Positions 17,455 through 25,649 of a DNA stretch of 64,000 nucleotides are shown piece after piece (the first letter of the stretch is position 1; each line of letters opens with the position of its first letter). Under the pieces are notes generated by a model. That model was not told where the DNA came from. It saw only the letters and a list, made by a program, of their open reading frames with translations, and ran no database searches. Source of the DNA: JAJNBA01 sp963842295. Lineage in GTDB: Bacteria > Actinomycetota > UBA4738 > HRBIN12. The stretch spans positions 186,001 through 250,000 of the forward strand of contig CAWJFY010000004.1 of NCBI GenBank assembly GCA_963842295.1, given 5' to 3'. A program made the translations under genes and the position numbers.

Positions 17455-18335
17455 AGCGAACGCTCGCCGCCGAGGAGGGCAGGTTGGATGCCGTCCTCGC
17501 CCGGATGACGGGCGAGCCGAGGGCGGACGTCCAGCGCGCGATCGCGGCGGGGAAGGTCCTGGTCGACGGCGAACCACGACAGAAGTCCTTCCGTCTCCTG
17601 GGTGGCGAACGGGTGACGATCGAGATCGAGCATGACCTGCCGCTCGAGGCCGGAGGGCCGCCCGTCTCCATCCGATACGAGGACGAACATCTCGCCGTGA
17701 TCGTGAAGCCCGGCGGGCTCGTGACGCATCCCACCGCCGGCCGGCGCGGCGGGACGCTCGTGAACCGGCTGCTCGGGATGGGAGTCCCGCTCGCGCCGGC
17801 CGGCGGCTCGCTCCGTCCCGGCATCGTGCACCGGCTCGACGGGGGTACCTCCGGCCTGATGATCGTGGCCAAGACGGACGAGGCGTACGTGGCCCTGAGG
17901 AGCATGTTCCGCGCCCACGCCGTACGGCGTGAGTACCTGGCGCTCGTCAGGGGATCCGTGGTCAACGACACCTTCGCCGTCGAGGCCTCACTCGGCCGCC
18001 GCGCGGCCAAGATCGTCGTGGACGCCACCGAGGGAAGGTCGGCCGAGACCCGGTTCGAGGTCCGCGAGCGTCTTGCCGGCTCGACCCTGCTGGAGGCCGT
18101 TCCCCGGACGGGTCGGACGCACCAGATCCGGGTGCACCTCGCTGCCGTCGGGCATCCGGTCCTCGGGGATCGGACCTACGGGGGAGGAGGCGACGATGCC
18201 CGCCGGCTCGGGTTGGACCGCCCGTTCCTGCATGCCTGGCGCCTCTCGTTCGTGCATCCGGTGAGCGGGGTGCGGGTGGAGATCCAAGAGGAACTCCCCG
18301 GGGAGCTCGTCTCGGCGCTCGCGCGCCTGCGGTGA
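17451..18335 (+). CDS. RluA-family pseudouridine synthase (RluD-like)
   Basis: rRNA/tRNA pseudouridine synthase. The 294-aa product has an N-terminal S4 RNA-binding domain (residues 10-60; ADVQRAIAAGKVLVDG) and the RluA catalytic core with the HRLDGGTSGLM motif near residue 127, whose Asp is the catalytic residue, then TGRTHQIRVHLAAVGHPVLGD near 218. GTG 17451 overlaps the lspA stop. The pairing lspA-rluD is common in bacteria. The substrate (23S rRNA helix 69 for RluD) is inferred from family only. Confidence 0.92.
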   Translation: MKRTLAAEEGRLDAVLARMTGEPRADVQRAIAAGKVLVDGEPRQKSFRLLGGERVTIEIEHDLPLEAGGPPVSIRYEDEHLAVIVKPGGLVTHPTAGRRGGTLVNRLLGMGVPLAPAGGSLRPGIVHRLDGGTSGLMIVAKTDEAYVALRSMFRAHAVRREYLALVRGSVVNDTFAVEASLGRRAAKIVVDATEGRSAETRFEVRERLAGSTLLEAVPRTGRTHQIRVHLAAVGHPVLGDRTYGGGGDDARRLGLDRPFLHAWRLSFVHPVSGVRVEIQEELPGELVSALARLR

Positions 18336-18344
18336 CCGGGTCGC

Positions 18345-18373
18345 TTGACGGCGCAGGAGCGGCAACGTAGGTT
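18345..18373 (+). promoter_or_regulatory. Sigma-70-type promoter of dnaE
   Basis: TTGACG (18345-18350) and TAGGTT (18368-18373) are 17 bp apart, placing transcription near 18380 and a leader of about 47 nt before dnaE. Confidence 0.65.
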
Positions 18374-18402
18374 GAGGCCTCGACGAATCACAGTCATGTA
18401 AG

Positions 18403-18433
18403 TTTCCACAACCGGCCGGGACGGGTGTGGAAA
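18403..18433. promoter_or_regulatory. Inverted DnaA-box-like repeats over the dnaE start
   Basis: TTTCCACA (18403-18410) and TGTGGAAA (18426-18433) form an 8-bp inverted repeat with a 15-nt spacer. The right arm read on the - strand is TTTTCCACA, one base from the DnaA box TTATCCACA. It overlaps the GTG start and could bind DnaA or fold in the mRNA. Confidence 0.4.
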
Positions 18434-21400
18434 ACCCCTCTCCGGAGGTCGCCACGGCAGCGCGAGACAGCTTCGTTCACCTGCACGTTCACTCCGAGTA
18501 TTCGCTTCTGGACGGGGCGGCCCGGATCGAGGCTCCCGCGGCCAACCGTTCGGCTCCGACGATCTTCTCGGAAGCGCAGCGGATGGAGATGCCGGCGATC
18601 GCCGTCACCGATCACGGGGTGATGTTCGGCGCCCTGGGCTTCTACGAGGCGGCGCGCGCGCACGGGATCAAGCCGATCCTTGGCGTCGAGGCCTACGTGG
18701 CGCCGGGCTCGCGGTTCGACCGGGAGCCCGGCGAGAACGAGGAGAAGTACCACCACCTCACGCTCCTGGCCCGCGACGACATCGGCTACCGCAACCTGCT
18801 GAAACTCGTGTCGGCGGCCCACCTCGAAGGCTTCTACCACCGACCTCGGATGGACAAGCAGCTGCTGGCCGAGCACGCAGAAGGACTGACCTGCCTGTCG
18901 GGCTGCCTGTCGTCGGAGCTGTCGAAACTGTTGCTCGCGGGACAGGAGGCGCGCGCCAGGGACGTGGCCGCCGAGTACCGGGACATCTTCGGTGACGGCA
19001 ACTTCTGGATCGAGCTCCAGGACCACGGCCTGGCCGAGCAGCAGCGCGTGACGCCGAGGCAGGTGACCCTCGCGCGCGAGCTCGGCATCGGCCTCGTCGC
19101 GACGAACGACCTCCACTACACGTCGGCCGCCGACGCCAAGCCGCACGACGTGCTGCTCTGCATCCAGCAGCAGAAGCTGCAGTCGGACCCGAAGCGGCTC
19201 CGATTCGACTCCGAGGAGTTCTACCTCAAGTCGTCGGACGAGATGCGAGCCCTCTTCGCGGAGCTACCGGAAGCCTGCGACAACACGCTCGCGATCGCGG
19301 AGACCGTGGAACTCGAGCTGATCTACGGCGACGCCGCTCCGCTCGCGGAGCGGTACCACCTGCCGCGCTTCGAGGCCCCGGACGGACGGTCCCTCGAGGC
19401 CTACCTGCGGGAGCTCGCCCTCGCGGGGCGCGGGCGTCCGCTACGGCGATCCGCTGCCTTCGGAGATCCGGGATCGACTCGACCTTGAGCTCGGTGTGAT
19501 CCTCCAGATGGGCCTCGCCGGCTACTTCCTGGTCGTGTGGGATCTGATCCGTTTCGCGCGGGAGCAGGGCATCCGCGTCGGGCCGGGGCGCGGTTCGGCC
19601 GCCGGCTCGGTCGTGTCCTACTGCCTCCGTATCACCGACGTCGACCCGCTCCGGTACGGACTGATCTTCGAGCGGTTCCTCAACCCCGAGCGGATCCAGA
19701 TGCCGGACATCGATATGGACTTCGACGAGCGCCGTCGCGACGAGGTGATCAGGTACGCCAGCACGAAGTACGGCGCCGACCACGTCGCCCAGATCGTCAC
19801 CTTCCAGACGATCAAGGGCAAGCAGGGGATCCGCGACGCGGCTCGGGTCCTGGGCTTCCCCCCGTCGGTCGGGGATCGTCTCTGCAAGATGTACCCCTCG
19901 CCGGTGATGGGTCGTGACCATCCGATCGAAGAGGCGCTGAAGTTGTCCCCGGAGCTCGCGACCGCCTACGAGCGCGAGCCGGAGGCGAAAGAGATCGTCG
20001 ACACGGCTCGGGCGCTCGAAGGACTGCGCCGCGAGGACTCGGTGCACGCGGCCGGGGTCGTGATCGGAGATGCGCCGCTCGTCCGTTACCTCCCGCTGAA
20101 GCTGTCGAAGGACTCGCGTGACGACTCGAAACGGATCGTCACGCAGTTCGACATGCACGGCGTCGAGAAGCTCGGCCTCCTCAAGATGGATTTCCTGGGG
20201 CTGCGCAACCTGTCCGTGATCGAGGACACGCTGCGGCACCTCCGCGCCGACGGGGTGGAGCTGGACATCGATCACGTCCCGCTGGACGACGCCGAGACCT
20301 ACGCCCTGCTCTGCCGCGGCGAGACCACCGGCGTCTTCCAGATGGAGTCGGGTGGGATGCGGAGTCTGATCAAGCTCTTGGAGCCCGACCGCTTCGAGGA
20401 CGTGATGGCCCTCGTCGCGCTCTACCGGCCGGGCCCGCTCAACAACGGCCTGCACACCGAGTACGCCGAGCGCAAACACGGTCGGACGGCGGTCTCGTAT
20501 CCGCATCCGGACCTCGAGCCGATCCTGCGAGGGACCTACGGGGTGATGGTCTACCAGGAGCAGGTGATGCAGATCGCGGTGACGATGGCGGGCTTCTCGA
20601 TGGGCGAGGCCGACACGCTCCGGAAGGCGATGGGCAAGAAGAAGATCGAGTACCTGATGCCCTTCAAGGAGCAGTTCGTCAAGGGCGCCGTGGAGCGCGG
20701 CTACGCGGAGCGCGCGGCCGCGGACATGTTCGAGATGTTCGTGCCGTTCGCGGACTACGGGTTCAACGCGTCGCACGCGTGCGCCTACGGCCTCGTCGCG
20801 TACCAGACCGCCTACCTGATGGCGCACCATCCGGTCGCGTACATGGCCGCGATCCTCACGTCGGTGAAGGACGACAAGGATCGCAAGCCCTATTACCTGT
20901 ACGCATGCCGGGCGATGGACATCGAGGTGCTGCCGCCCGACGTCAACGACTCCACCCTCGACTTCGCGCCGGCGGCCGGCGGCGGCCGAGCGATCCGCTA
21001 CGGGCTCTCCGCGGTGCGCAACGTCGGCGAGGGTGCGGTGCTGCAGATCGTCGATGCCCGCGCAGCGAAGGGTCGGTTCGAGTCCTTCTCCGATTTCTGC
21101 CGGAAGGTCGATCCCTCGGTTCTCACGAAACGGGCGATCGAGTCGTTGATCCTCGCCGGGGCGTTCGACTCGCTGGGCTACCGGCGGCGGGCGCTGTTGA
21201 TCGGACAGGACAAGGTCTCGGGCCCGATCGTCGCCGAGCGGAAGGCCGAGGCGGCCGGGCAGTTCTCGCTGTTCGGCGGAGACTCGGACGTCGGGCAGAT
21301 CGACGAATCCGTCCTGGCGGGTGAGGACTTCGACAAACCGGAGCTCCTCCGATACGAGAAGGAGATGCTCGGCCAGTTCGTGTCGGACCATCCACTGCTC

Positions 21401-21979
21401 GAGGTCGCGGAGTCGCTTCGCTCGCAGAGCACGCACGAGATCGGCGAGCTCGGCGGTGCCGACGACGGCGAGCTCGTGACCGTCGCCGGCATCATCGGTG
21501 GAGTCGCCAGGAAGTACACGAAACGCGGGGAACCGTACGCGCAGTTCCGCCTCGAGGGCCTCGCCGCGGGGGTGGAGGTGCTCGCCTTCCCGTCGGTGTA
21601 TGAGGCCGATCCCGACCTGATCTCGGCCGACCGGATCGTGCTGGTGGTCGGGCGGATCGACCGGCGAGGACGCGAGCTCCAGATCCGCGCCAACGACGTG
21701 CGCGAACCGATCCTCGCGGGGAGCACGCCGCAGGTCGGAGCGGAGTCCGTCGTGATCGACCTCACGGCGGCGGCGTGTACCGACGCGGTGCTGGCGAAGA
21801 TGGCCGAGCTCCTGCGGTCACGCCCGGGATCCGCGCCGGTGAAGGTGCGGTTCCACTCGACCGAGGGTGTGCGGCCGCTCGACATGGGCGAGTTCCGGGT
21901 GGACTCCTCGGGAGCGCTCATGGGTGAGCTGACCGGCTTGCTGGGGACCGGCGCCGCCCGCGTGGAGCGCTTCGTCTAA
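18427..21979 (+). CDS. dnaE: DNA polymerase III alpha subunit (DnaE), interrupted by a +1 frameshift
   Basis: Replicative polymerase catalytic subunit, about 1183 aa if repaired. The PHP domain opens with HLHVHSEYSLLDG near residue 15; the catalytic motif is MPDIDMDFDERR near residue 425; helix-hairpin-helix and OB-fold parts follow (VAGIIGGVARKYTKRG). Frame 1 runs 18427-19488 and frame 2 from about 19430 to 21979. Removing one G of the run at 19425-19428 restores continuous sequence (ELALAGAGVRYGDPLP). Because dnaE is essential and nothing else is damaged, a sequencing or assembly insertion is most likely. GTG 18427 is the assumed start and has only a weak ribosome site. Confidence 0.93.
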
Positions 21980-21983
21980 GGCT

Positions 21984-21999
21984 GGCGCCGGGCGGCGCC
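21984..21999 (+). terminator. Small GC hairpin after dnaE
   Basis: GGCGCC-GGGC-GGCGCC at 21984-21999, five nt after the dnaE stop, with no T-run. It may end dnaE transcription or be chance in GC-rich DNA. Confidence 0.3.
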
Positions 22000-22024
22000 G
22001 GTCATCTCGTTCCTCGCCGGGCTC

Positions 22025-22038
22025 TATCGTGCTCGGCG
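22025..22038 (+). promoter_or_regulatory. Leaderless-type -10 (TATCGT) of the HisA-like/trp operon
   Basis: TATCGT at 22025-22030 is followed by 7 nt and GTG 22038. A GTG at 22029 overlaps the box itself, so 22038 is the more likely start. Confidence 0.45.
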
Positions 22039-22745
22039 TGTTCGAAGTCATCCCCGCGATCGACGTGAGTGATGGAGCTCTCGCCGTGTTCAGGCCGGAG
22101 GGACCTCGGCCCGTGGAGGCGTTCGGAGGGGATCCGCTCGCCGCGGCGGAGGCGGCGGTGGTGATGGGTGCTCGGTGGCTCCACGTCGTGGACATGGATC
22201 TCGCGTTTCGAGGGGAAGCGAAGAACGTCGACATCGTGGCAGCGATCGCCGCGCTCCCCGTGGCCGTGCAGGCGGCGGGCGGCGTGCGCGGTGCGAAGGA
22301 GGTCCGAGCCCTCCTCGAGGCGGGAGCCACGCGGGTCGTCCTGGGATCGGCCGCCCTCGCGGACGAACAGGCCGCGACGGCGCTCCTTTCGGCGGAGGCA
22401 GCTCGCCTCGTGGTCGGGATCGAGGTGGACGGAGGGCGGATCCGCTCACGCGGTCTCGACACCGTGGACCTGCCGCTGATGGAGACCCTCGGGTGGGTCG
22501 TCTCCGCGGGCGCTCGGCTCCTGCTCGTGACCGCCGTCGACCGGGTGGGGGAACGCGCCGGGCCGGACCTCGAGTTGGTGAGGCGGGCGTCCCGCGCCGG
22601 CCGCCCGGTGCTCGCGGCGGGCGGCGTGGCCTCCATCGCGGACCTACGTGACCTCCGGGCGGCCGGCGCGGCCGGCGCGGTCGTCGGGAGCGCGGCGCTC
22701 CACGGTTCGCTGGACCTCTCGGCCGCGATCGCCGAGCTCCACTGA
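22038..22745 (+). CDS. Divergent HisA/PriA-like (beta-alpha)8 protein upstream of trpCBA
   Basis: TIM-barrel protein of the HisA/HisF superfamily, 235 aa. Conserved features are the strand-1 Asp (VIPAIDVSDG), LHVVDMDLAF, the phosphate-loop AAGGVRG and the C-terminal AAGGVASIADL plus VVGSAAL. Two usual features are lost: the region after strand 1 lacks the VRLxQG motif, and the strand-6 TDxxxDG motif reads TAVDRVG, so an Asp that is catalytic in HisA/PriA is Ala. In actinobacteria PriA serves both His and Trp synthesis and trpF is missing; this gene sits directly before trpC-trpB-trpA, so a phosphoribosylanthranilate isomerase role is plausible. A non-catalytic or new activity cannot be excluded. 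Confidence 0.7.
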   Translation: MFEVIPAIDVSDGALAVFRPEGPRPVEAFGGDPLAAAEAAVVMGARWLHVVDMDLAFRGEAKNVDIVAAIAALPVAVQAAGGVRGAKEVRALLEAGATRVVLGSAALADEQAATALLSAEAARLVVGIEVDGGRIRSRGLDTVDLPLMETLGWVVSAGARLLLVTAVDRVGERAGPDLELVRRASRAGRPVLAAGGVASIADLRDLRAAGAAGAVVGSAALHGSLDLSAAIAELH

Positions 22746-22765
22746 GCCCGGGGTCGACCGGGGTC

Positions 22766-22781
22766 TAGACTCGCCGCCCCA
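22766..22781 (+). promoter_or_regulatory. Leaderless-type -10 (TAGACT) of trpC
   Basis: TAGACT at 22766-22771, 9 nt, then ATG 22781; no ribosome site in between. The same TAGACT-N9-ATG arrangement precedes uvrB. Confidence 0.5.
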
Positions 22782-23566
22782 TGGGGTTCCTCACCGATCT
22801 GCTCGACCGGGTTCGCCGGGACCTCCAGGAACACCCCCTCGACGACGCCGCTCTGATGGCGCGGGTTTCCGCCATGCCGCCGGCGAGGGATCTCGAGCGC
22901 GCCCTCCGGACGGCCGAACCGCCCGCCCTCATCGCCGAGGTGAAGCGCGCCTCCCCCTCGGCGGGGGTGATCGCGGACGACGTGAACCCGAGCGTGCTCG
23001 CGCGCGGGTACGAGGCGGGCGGCGCCACGGCGATCTCGGTCCTGACGGAACCGCGGCACTTCCACGGATCGCTGGCCGACCTGCAGGCGGTCCGGTCCTC
23101 GGTGTCGCTCCCCGTGCTGCGGAAGGACTTCTCGCTCCATCCCTCGCAGCTGATCGAGGCGAGGGCGTCGGGCGCCGATGCGGTCCTGCTGATCGTGGCA
23201 GCCCTCACCGATGCCGAGCTGCAGATGCTCGTGTCGGTCGCCCACGACCTCGGACTCGCGACGCTCGTGGAGACGCATTCGGACGAGGACCTCCGCCGTG
23301 CGCTCGAGACGGACGCGAAGCTCATCGGCGTGAACGCGAGGGACCTCGAGACACTCGAGGTCGACGTCGAAGGTGCGCTCGCCCAGGTGGGTCGGGTGCC
23401 GGAGGATCGGATCGCGGTGCTCGAGAGCGGGATCTCGTCCCGGGCGAACGTCGACGCGGCGCTCGAGGCCGGGGCGTCTGCCATCCTGGTGGGCGAGGCG
23501 CTGATGCGTGCGGCCGACCCCGCGCGCGCCGTGAGGAAGCTGCTCTGGAGGGAGATCCGCACGTGA
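22781..23566 (+). CDS. trpC: Indole-3-glycerol-phosphate synthase
   Basis: Cytoplasmic TIM-barrel enzyme that closes the indole ring, making indole-3-glycerol phosphate from CdRP. The 261-aa product has all family blocks: the catalytic Lys in EVKRASPSAG near residue 52, LRKDF near 109, LVETHSDEDL near 162, GVNARDL near 182, ESGISSRANV near 213 and VGEALM near 236. It stands alone rather than fused to trpF. The start ATG 22781 matches the -10 spacing. Its stop overlaps trpB by 4 nt. Confidence 0.96.
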   Translation: MGFLTDLLDRVRRDLQEHPLDDAALMARVSAMPPARDLERALRTAEPPALIAEVKRASPSAGVIADDVNPSVLARGYEAGGATAISVLTEPRHFHGSLADLQAVRSSVSLPVLRKDFSLHPSQLIEARASGADAVLLIVAALTDAELQMLVSVAHDLGLATLVETHSDEDLRRALETDAKLIGVNARDLETLEVDVEGALAQVGRVPEDRIAVLESGISSRANVDAALEAGASAILVGEALMRAADPARAVRKLLWREIRT

Positions 23567-24756
23567 CGATCGCGACCACCCTGCCCGACGCTCGCGGTCG
23601 GTTCGGCACCTACGGCGGACGCTACGTGCCGGAGGTGTTGATCCCCGCGCTCGACGAGCTCGCCGACGCTTGGTCGACTCTCCGAGCAGACCCAGACTTC
23701 CGGGCGGAGCTCTCGTCCTTGGCCGAGCATTTCGTCGGGCGCCCCACCCCTCTGACCGGAGCCGAGCGACTGTCCGCGGAGCTCGGGTATCGGATCTGGC
23801 TGAAGCGAGAAGACCTCGCGCACACCGGCGCCCACAAGATCAACAACGCCCTCGGCCAGGCGCTCCTCGCGAAGCGCCTCGGCAAGGAGCGGATCATCGC
23901 GGAGACCGGCGCGGGCATGCACGGTGTGGCGACCGCGACCGCCTGCGCGCTCCTCGGCCTGCCGTGCGTCGTGTACATGGGAGAGGAAGACACGCGACGG
24001 CAAGCGCCGAACGTGTCCCGGATGAAGCTGCTCGGCGCCGAGGTGGTGCCGGTGACGGCCGGCTCGAAAACCTTGAAGGAAGCCGTGAACGAGGCGCTCC
24101 GCGACTGGGCGGCGTCGGTCCGCACCACGCACTACATCATCGGATCCGTGGTCGGCCCCCACCCGTTCCCCATCTTGGTGCGGGACCTCCAGCGGGTGAT
24201 CGGCGACGAGGCTCGACCCCAGTTCGCGCATGCGAACGGCGGGGCGGATCCGGACGTCGTCGCGGCGTGCGTCGGCGGCGGCAGCAACGCGATCGGGATG
24301 TTCACCGCGTTCGTGGGGGCGCCGGGAGTGCGTCTCATCGGCGTGGAAGCCGGAGGCCGGGGAGCGGTCCTCGGCGAGCATTGCGCATCGCTCACCCAAG
24401 GCGAGCCGGGCATCCTCCACGGCGCGCTCAGCTACCTCCTGCAAGACGAGGACGGGCAGGTCGCGGACACCCACTCGATCTCGGCCGGCCTCGACTATCC
24501 GGGTGTCGGACCGGAGCACGCCTACCTCCGTGACGCCGGACTCGCGGAGTATGTGAGCGCCTCCGATGACGAGGCGCTCGACGGCTTCCGATCGCTCGCC
24601 GGGACCGAGGGGATCATCCCTGCGCTCGAGCCCGCGCACGTGATCGGCTGGCTCCGCCGAAGGCCGTTGCCCGAGGGTTCCTCGGTCCTGGTCTGCCTTT
24701 CCGGGCGCGGCGACAAGGATCTCGACACGGTGCGAGCCCGCCTCGGGATCACGTAG
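23563..24756 (+). CDS. trpB: Tryptophan synthase beta subunit
   Basis: PLP enzyme that condenses indole with serine, in complex with TrpA. The 397-aa product is a TrpB1-type chain: FGTYGGRYVPE near residue 10, PLTGAERLS near 63, the PLP lysine in HTGAHKINNALGQ near 92, AETGAGMHGVATA near 115, and the phosphate loop GGGSNAIGMF near 240. GTG 23563 has GGAGGGAG 7 nt upstream and overlaps the trpC stop. A frame extending upstream through trpC is a shadow. The stop codon directly abuts the trpA ATG. Confidence 0.97.
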   Translation: MTIATTLPDARGRFGTYGGRYVPEVLIPALDELADAWSTLRADPDFRAELSSLAEHFVGRPTPLTGAERLSAELGYRIWLKREDLAHTGAHKINNALGQALLAKRLGKERIIAETGAGMHGVATATACALLGLPCVVYMGEEDTRRQAPNVSRMKLLGAEVVPVTAGSKTLKEAVNEALRDWAASVRTTHYIIGSVVGPHPFPILVRDLQRVIGDEARPQFAHANGGADPDVVAACVGGGSNAIGMFTAFVGAPGVRLIGVEAGGRGAVLGEHCASLTQGEPGILHGALSYLLQDEDGQVADTHSISAGLDYPGVGPEHAYLRDAGLAEYVSASDDEALDGFRSLAGTEGIIPALEPAHVIGWLRRRPLPEGSSVLVCLSGRGDKDLDTVRARLGIT

Positions 24757-25527
24757 ATGGGGCGGCTCGAGTCTGCCCTGCGTGCCCGGCGCGACGCGGG
24801 CGGGCGCGCGTTCGTGCCGTATGTAACGGGCGGGTATCCGGGGGTGGACGCAGGTCTGCTCCAGCGGCTCGCGACCGCGGGAGCGGACGCGATCGAGGTC
24901 GGGATCCCGTTCTCGGATCCCGTGATGGACGGAGGGGTGATCCAGGAGGCATCCGCCGAGGCGCTGCGCCTCGGGGTCCGACCGGCCGACGTCCTCGGCA
25001 CGATCCGAGACGCGGCCATCGAGCTCCCGATCGCCGTGATGACGTACGTGAACCCGGTCTACCGACACGGCATCGACGCGTTCCTCGACGACGCAGCCGC
25101 GGCCGGCGTGGCCGGCCTGATCGTTCCCGACCTGCCCGTCGACGAGTCCGGCGAGCTCGAGGACGCCGCAGCGGCCCGGAACCTGGACGCCGTGCTCCTG
25201 GCCGCGCCGGGCACCACGGCCGAGCGCTTGGCCGAGATCGGGCGCCGGTCACGCGGCTTCGTGTACTGCGTGGCGACGTACGGCGTGACCGGCGCCCGCG
25301 ATCATCTGGACGCGGCGGCGAGGGCGCTCGTCTCCACGCTCCGGCCACTGACGGACCTTCCGCTGCTGCTGGGGGTGGGGATCGGCTCCCCGGGGCAGGC
25401 GGCCGAGGCCTGCACCTTCGCGGACGGGGTCGTGGTCGGAAGCGCCCTGATGGCCCTCTTGGCGGCCCGCGACAGCAAGGGCGCGGTGGATCTCGCCCGC
25501 TCGTTCCGTGCCGCCATCCCGACCTGA
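24757..25527 (+). CDS. trpA: Tryptophan synthase alpha subunit
   Basis: TIM-barrel subunit that cleaves indole-3-glycerol phosphate and passes indole to TrpB. The 256-aa product has VPYVTGGYPG near residue 21, the catalytic Glu in EVGIPFSDP near 46 and the catalytic Asp in DPVMDG near 57, MTYVNPV near 96, IVPDLPVDE near 123 and GVGIGSPGQA near 206. The ATG immediately follows the trpB TAG, so translation is coupled. No anthranilate genes (trpE, trpG, trpD) are in the window. Confidence 0.97.
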   Translation: MGRLESALRARRDAGGRAFVPYVTGGYPGVDAGLLQRLATAGADAIEVGIPFSDPVMDGGVIQEASAEALRLGVRPADVLGTIRDAAIELPIAVMTYVNPVYRHGIDAFLDDAAAAGVAGLIVPDLPVDESGELEDAAAARNLDAVLLAAPGTTAERLAEIGRRSRGFVYCVATYGVTGARDHLDAAARALVSTLRPLTDLPLLLGVGIGSPGQAAEACTFADGVVVGSALMALLAARDSKGAVDLARSFRAAIPT

Positions 25528-25581
25528 TCGCATCCCCGCCGTACACCGGGCACGTATGACCAGGGGAAACGGCCCCGCGGA

Positions 25582-25618
25582 TTGGCCAAGCGGGGTTGGG
25601 ATGTGATAGTCACAACCC
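25582..25618 (+). promoter_or_regulatory. Promoter and 21-bp palindromic operator of the liv-type operon
   Basis: TTGGCC (25582-25587), 17 bp, and GATAGT (25605-25610) form a promoter. Overlapping the -10 is a palindrome at 25598-25618: GGG-N-TGTGA-TAG-TCACA-N-CCC, with 8 of 8 symmetric pairs outside the N and centre positions. A dimeric repressor (GntR-type or similar) would block RNA polymerase here. It lies 31 nt before the start of the binding-protein gene. Confidence 0.6.
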
Positions 25619-25649
25619 ATCCTGGGGAACCGGGAAGAGAGGGGGCTTC

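Noticed and set aside
25602..25614. CRP/cAMP binding site
   Set aside because: The TGTGA/TCACA half-sites are 3 bp apart instead of 6, so the geometry does not fit CRP or FNR.
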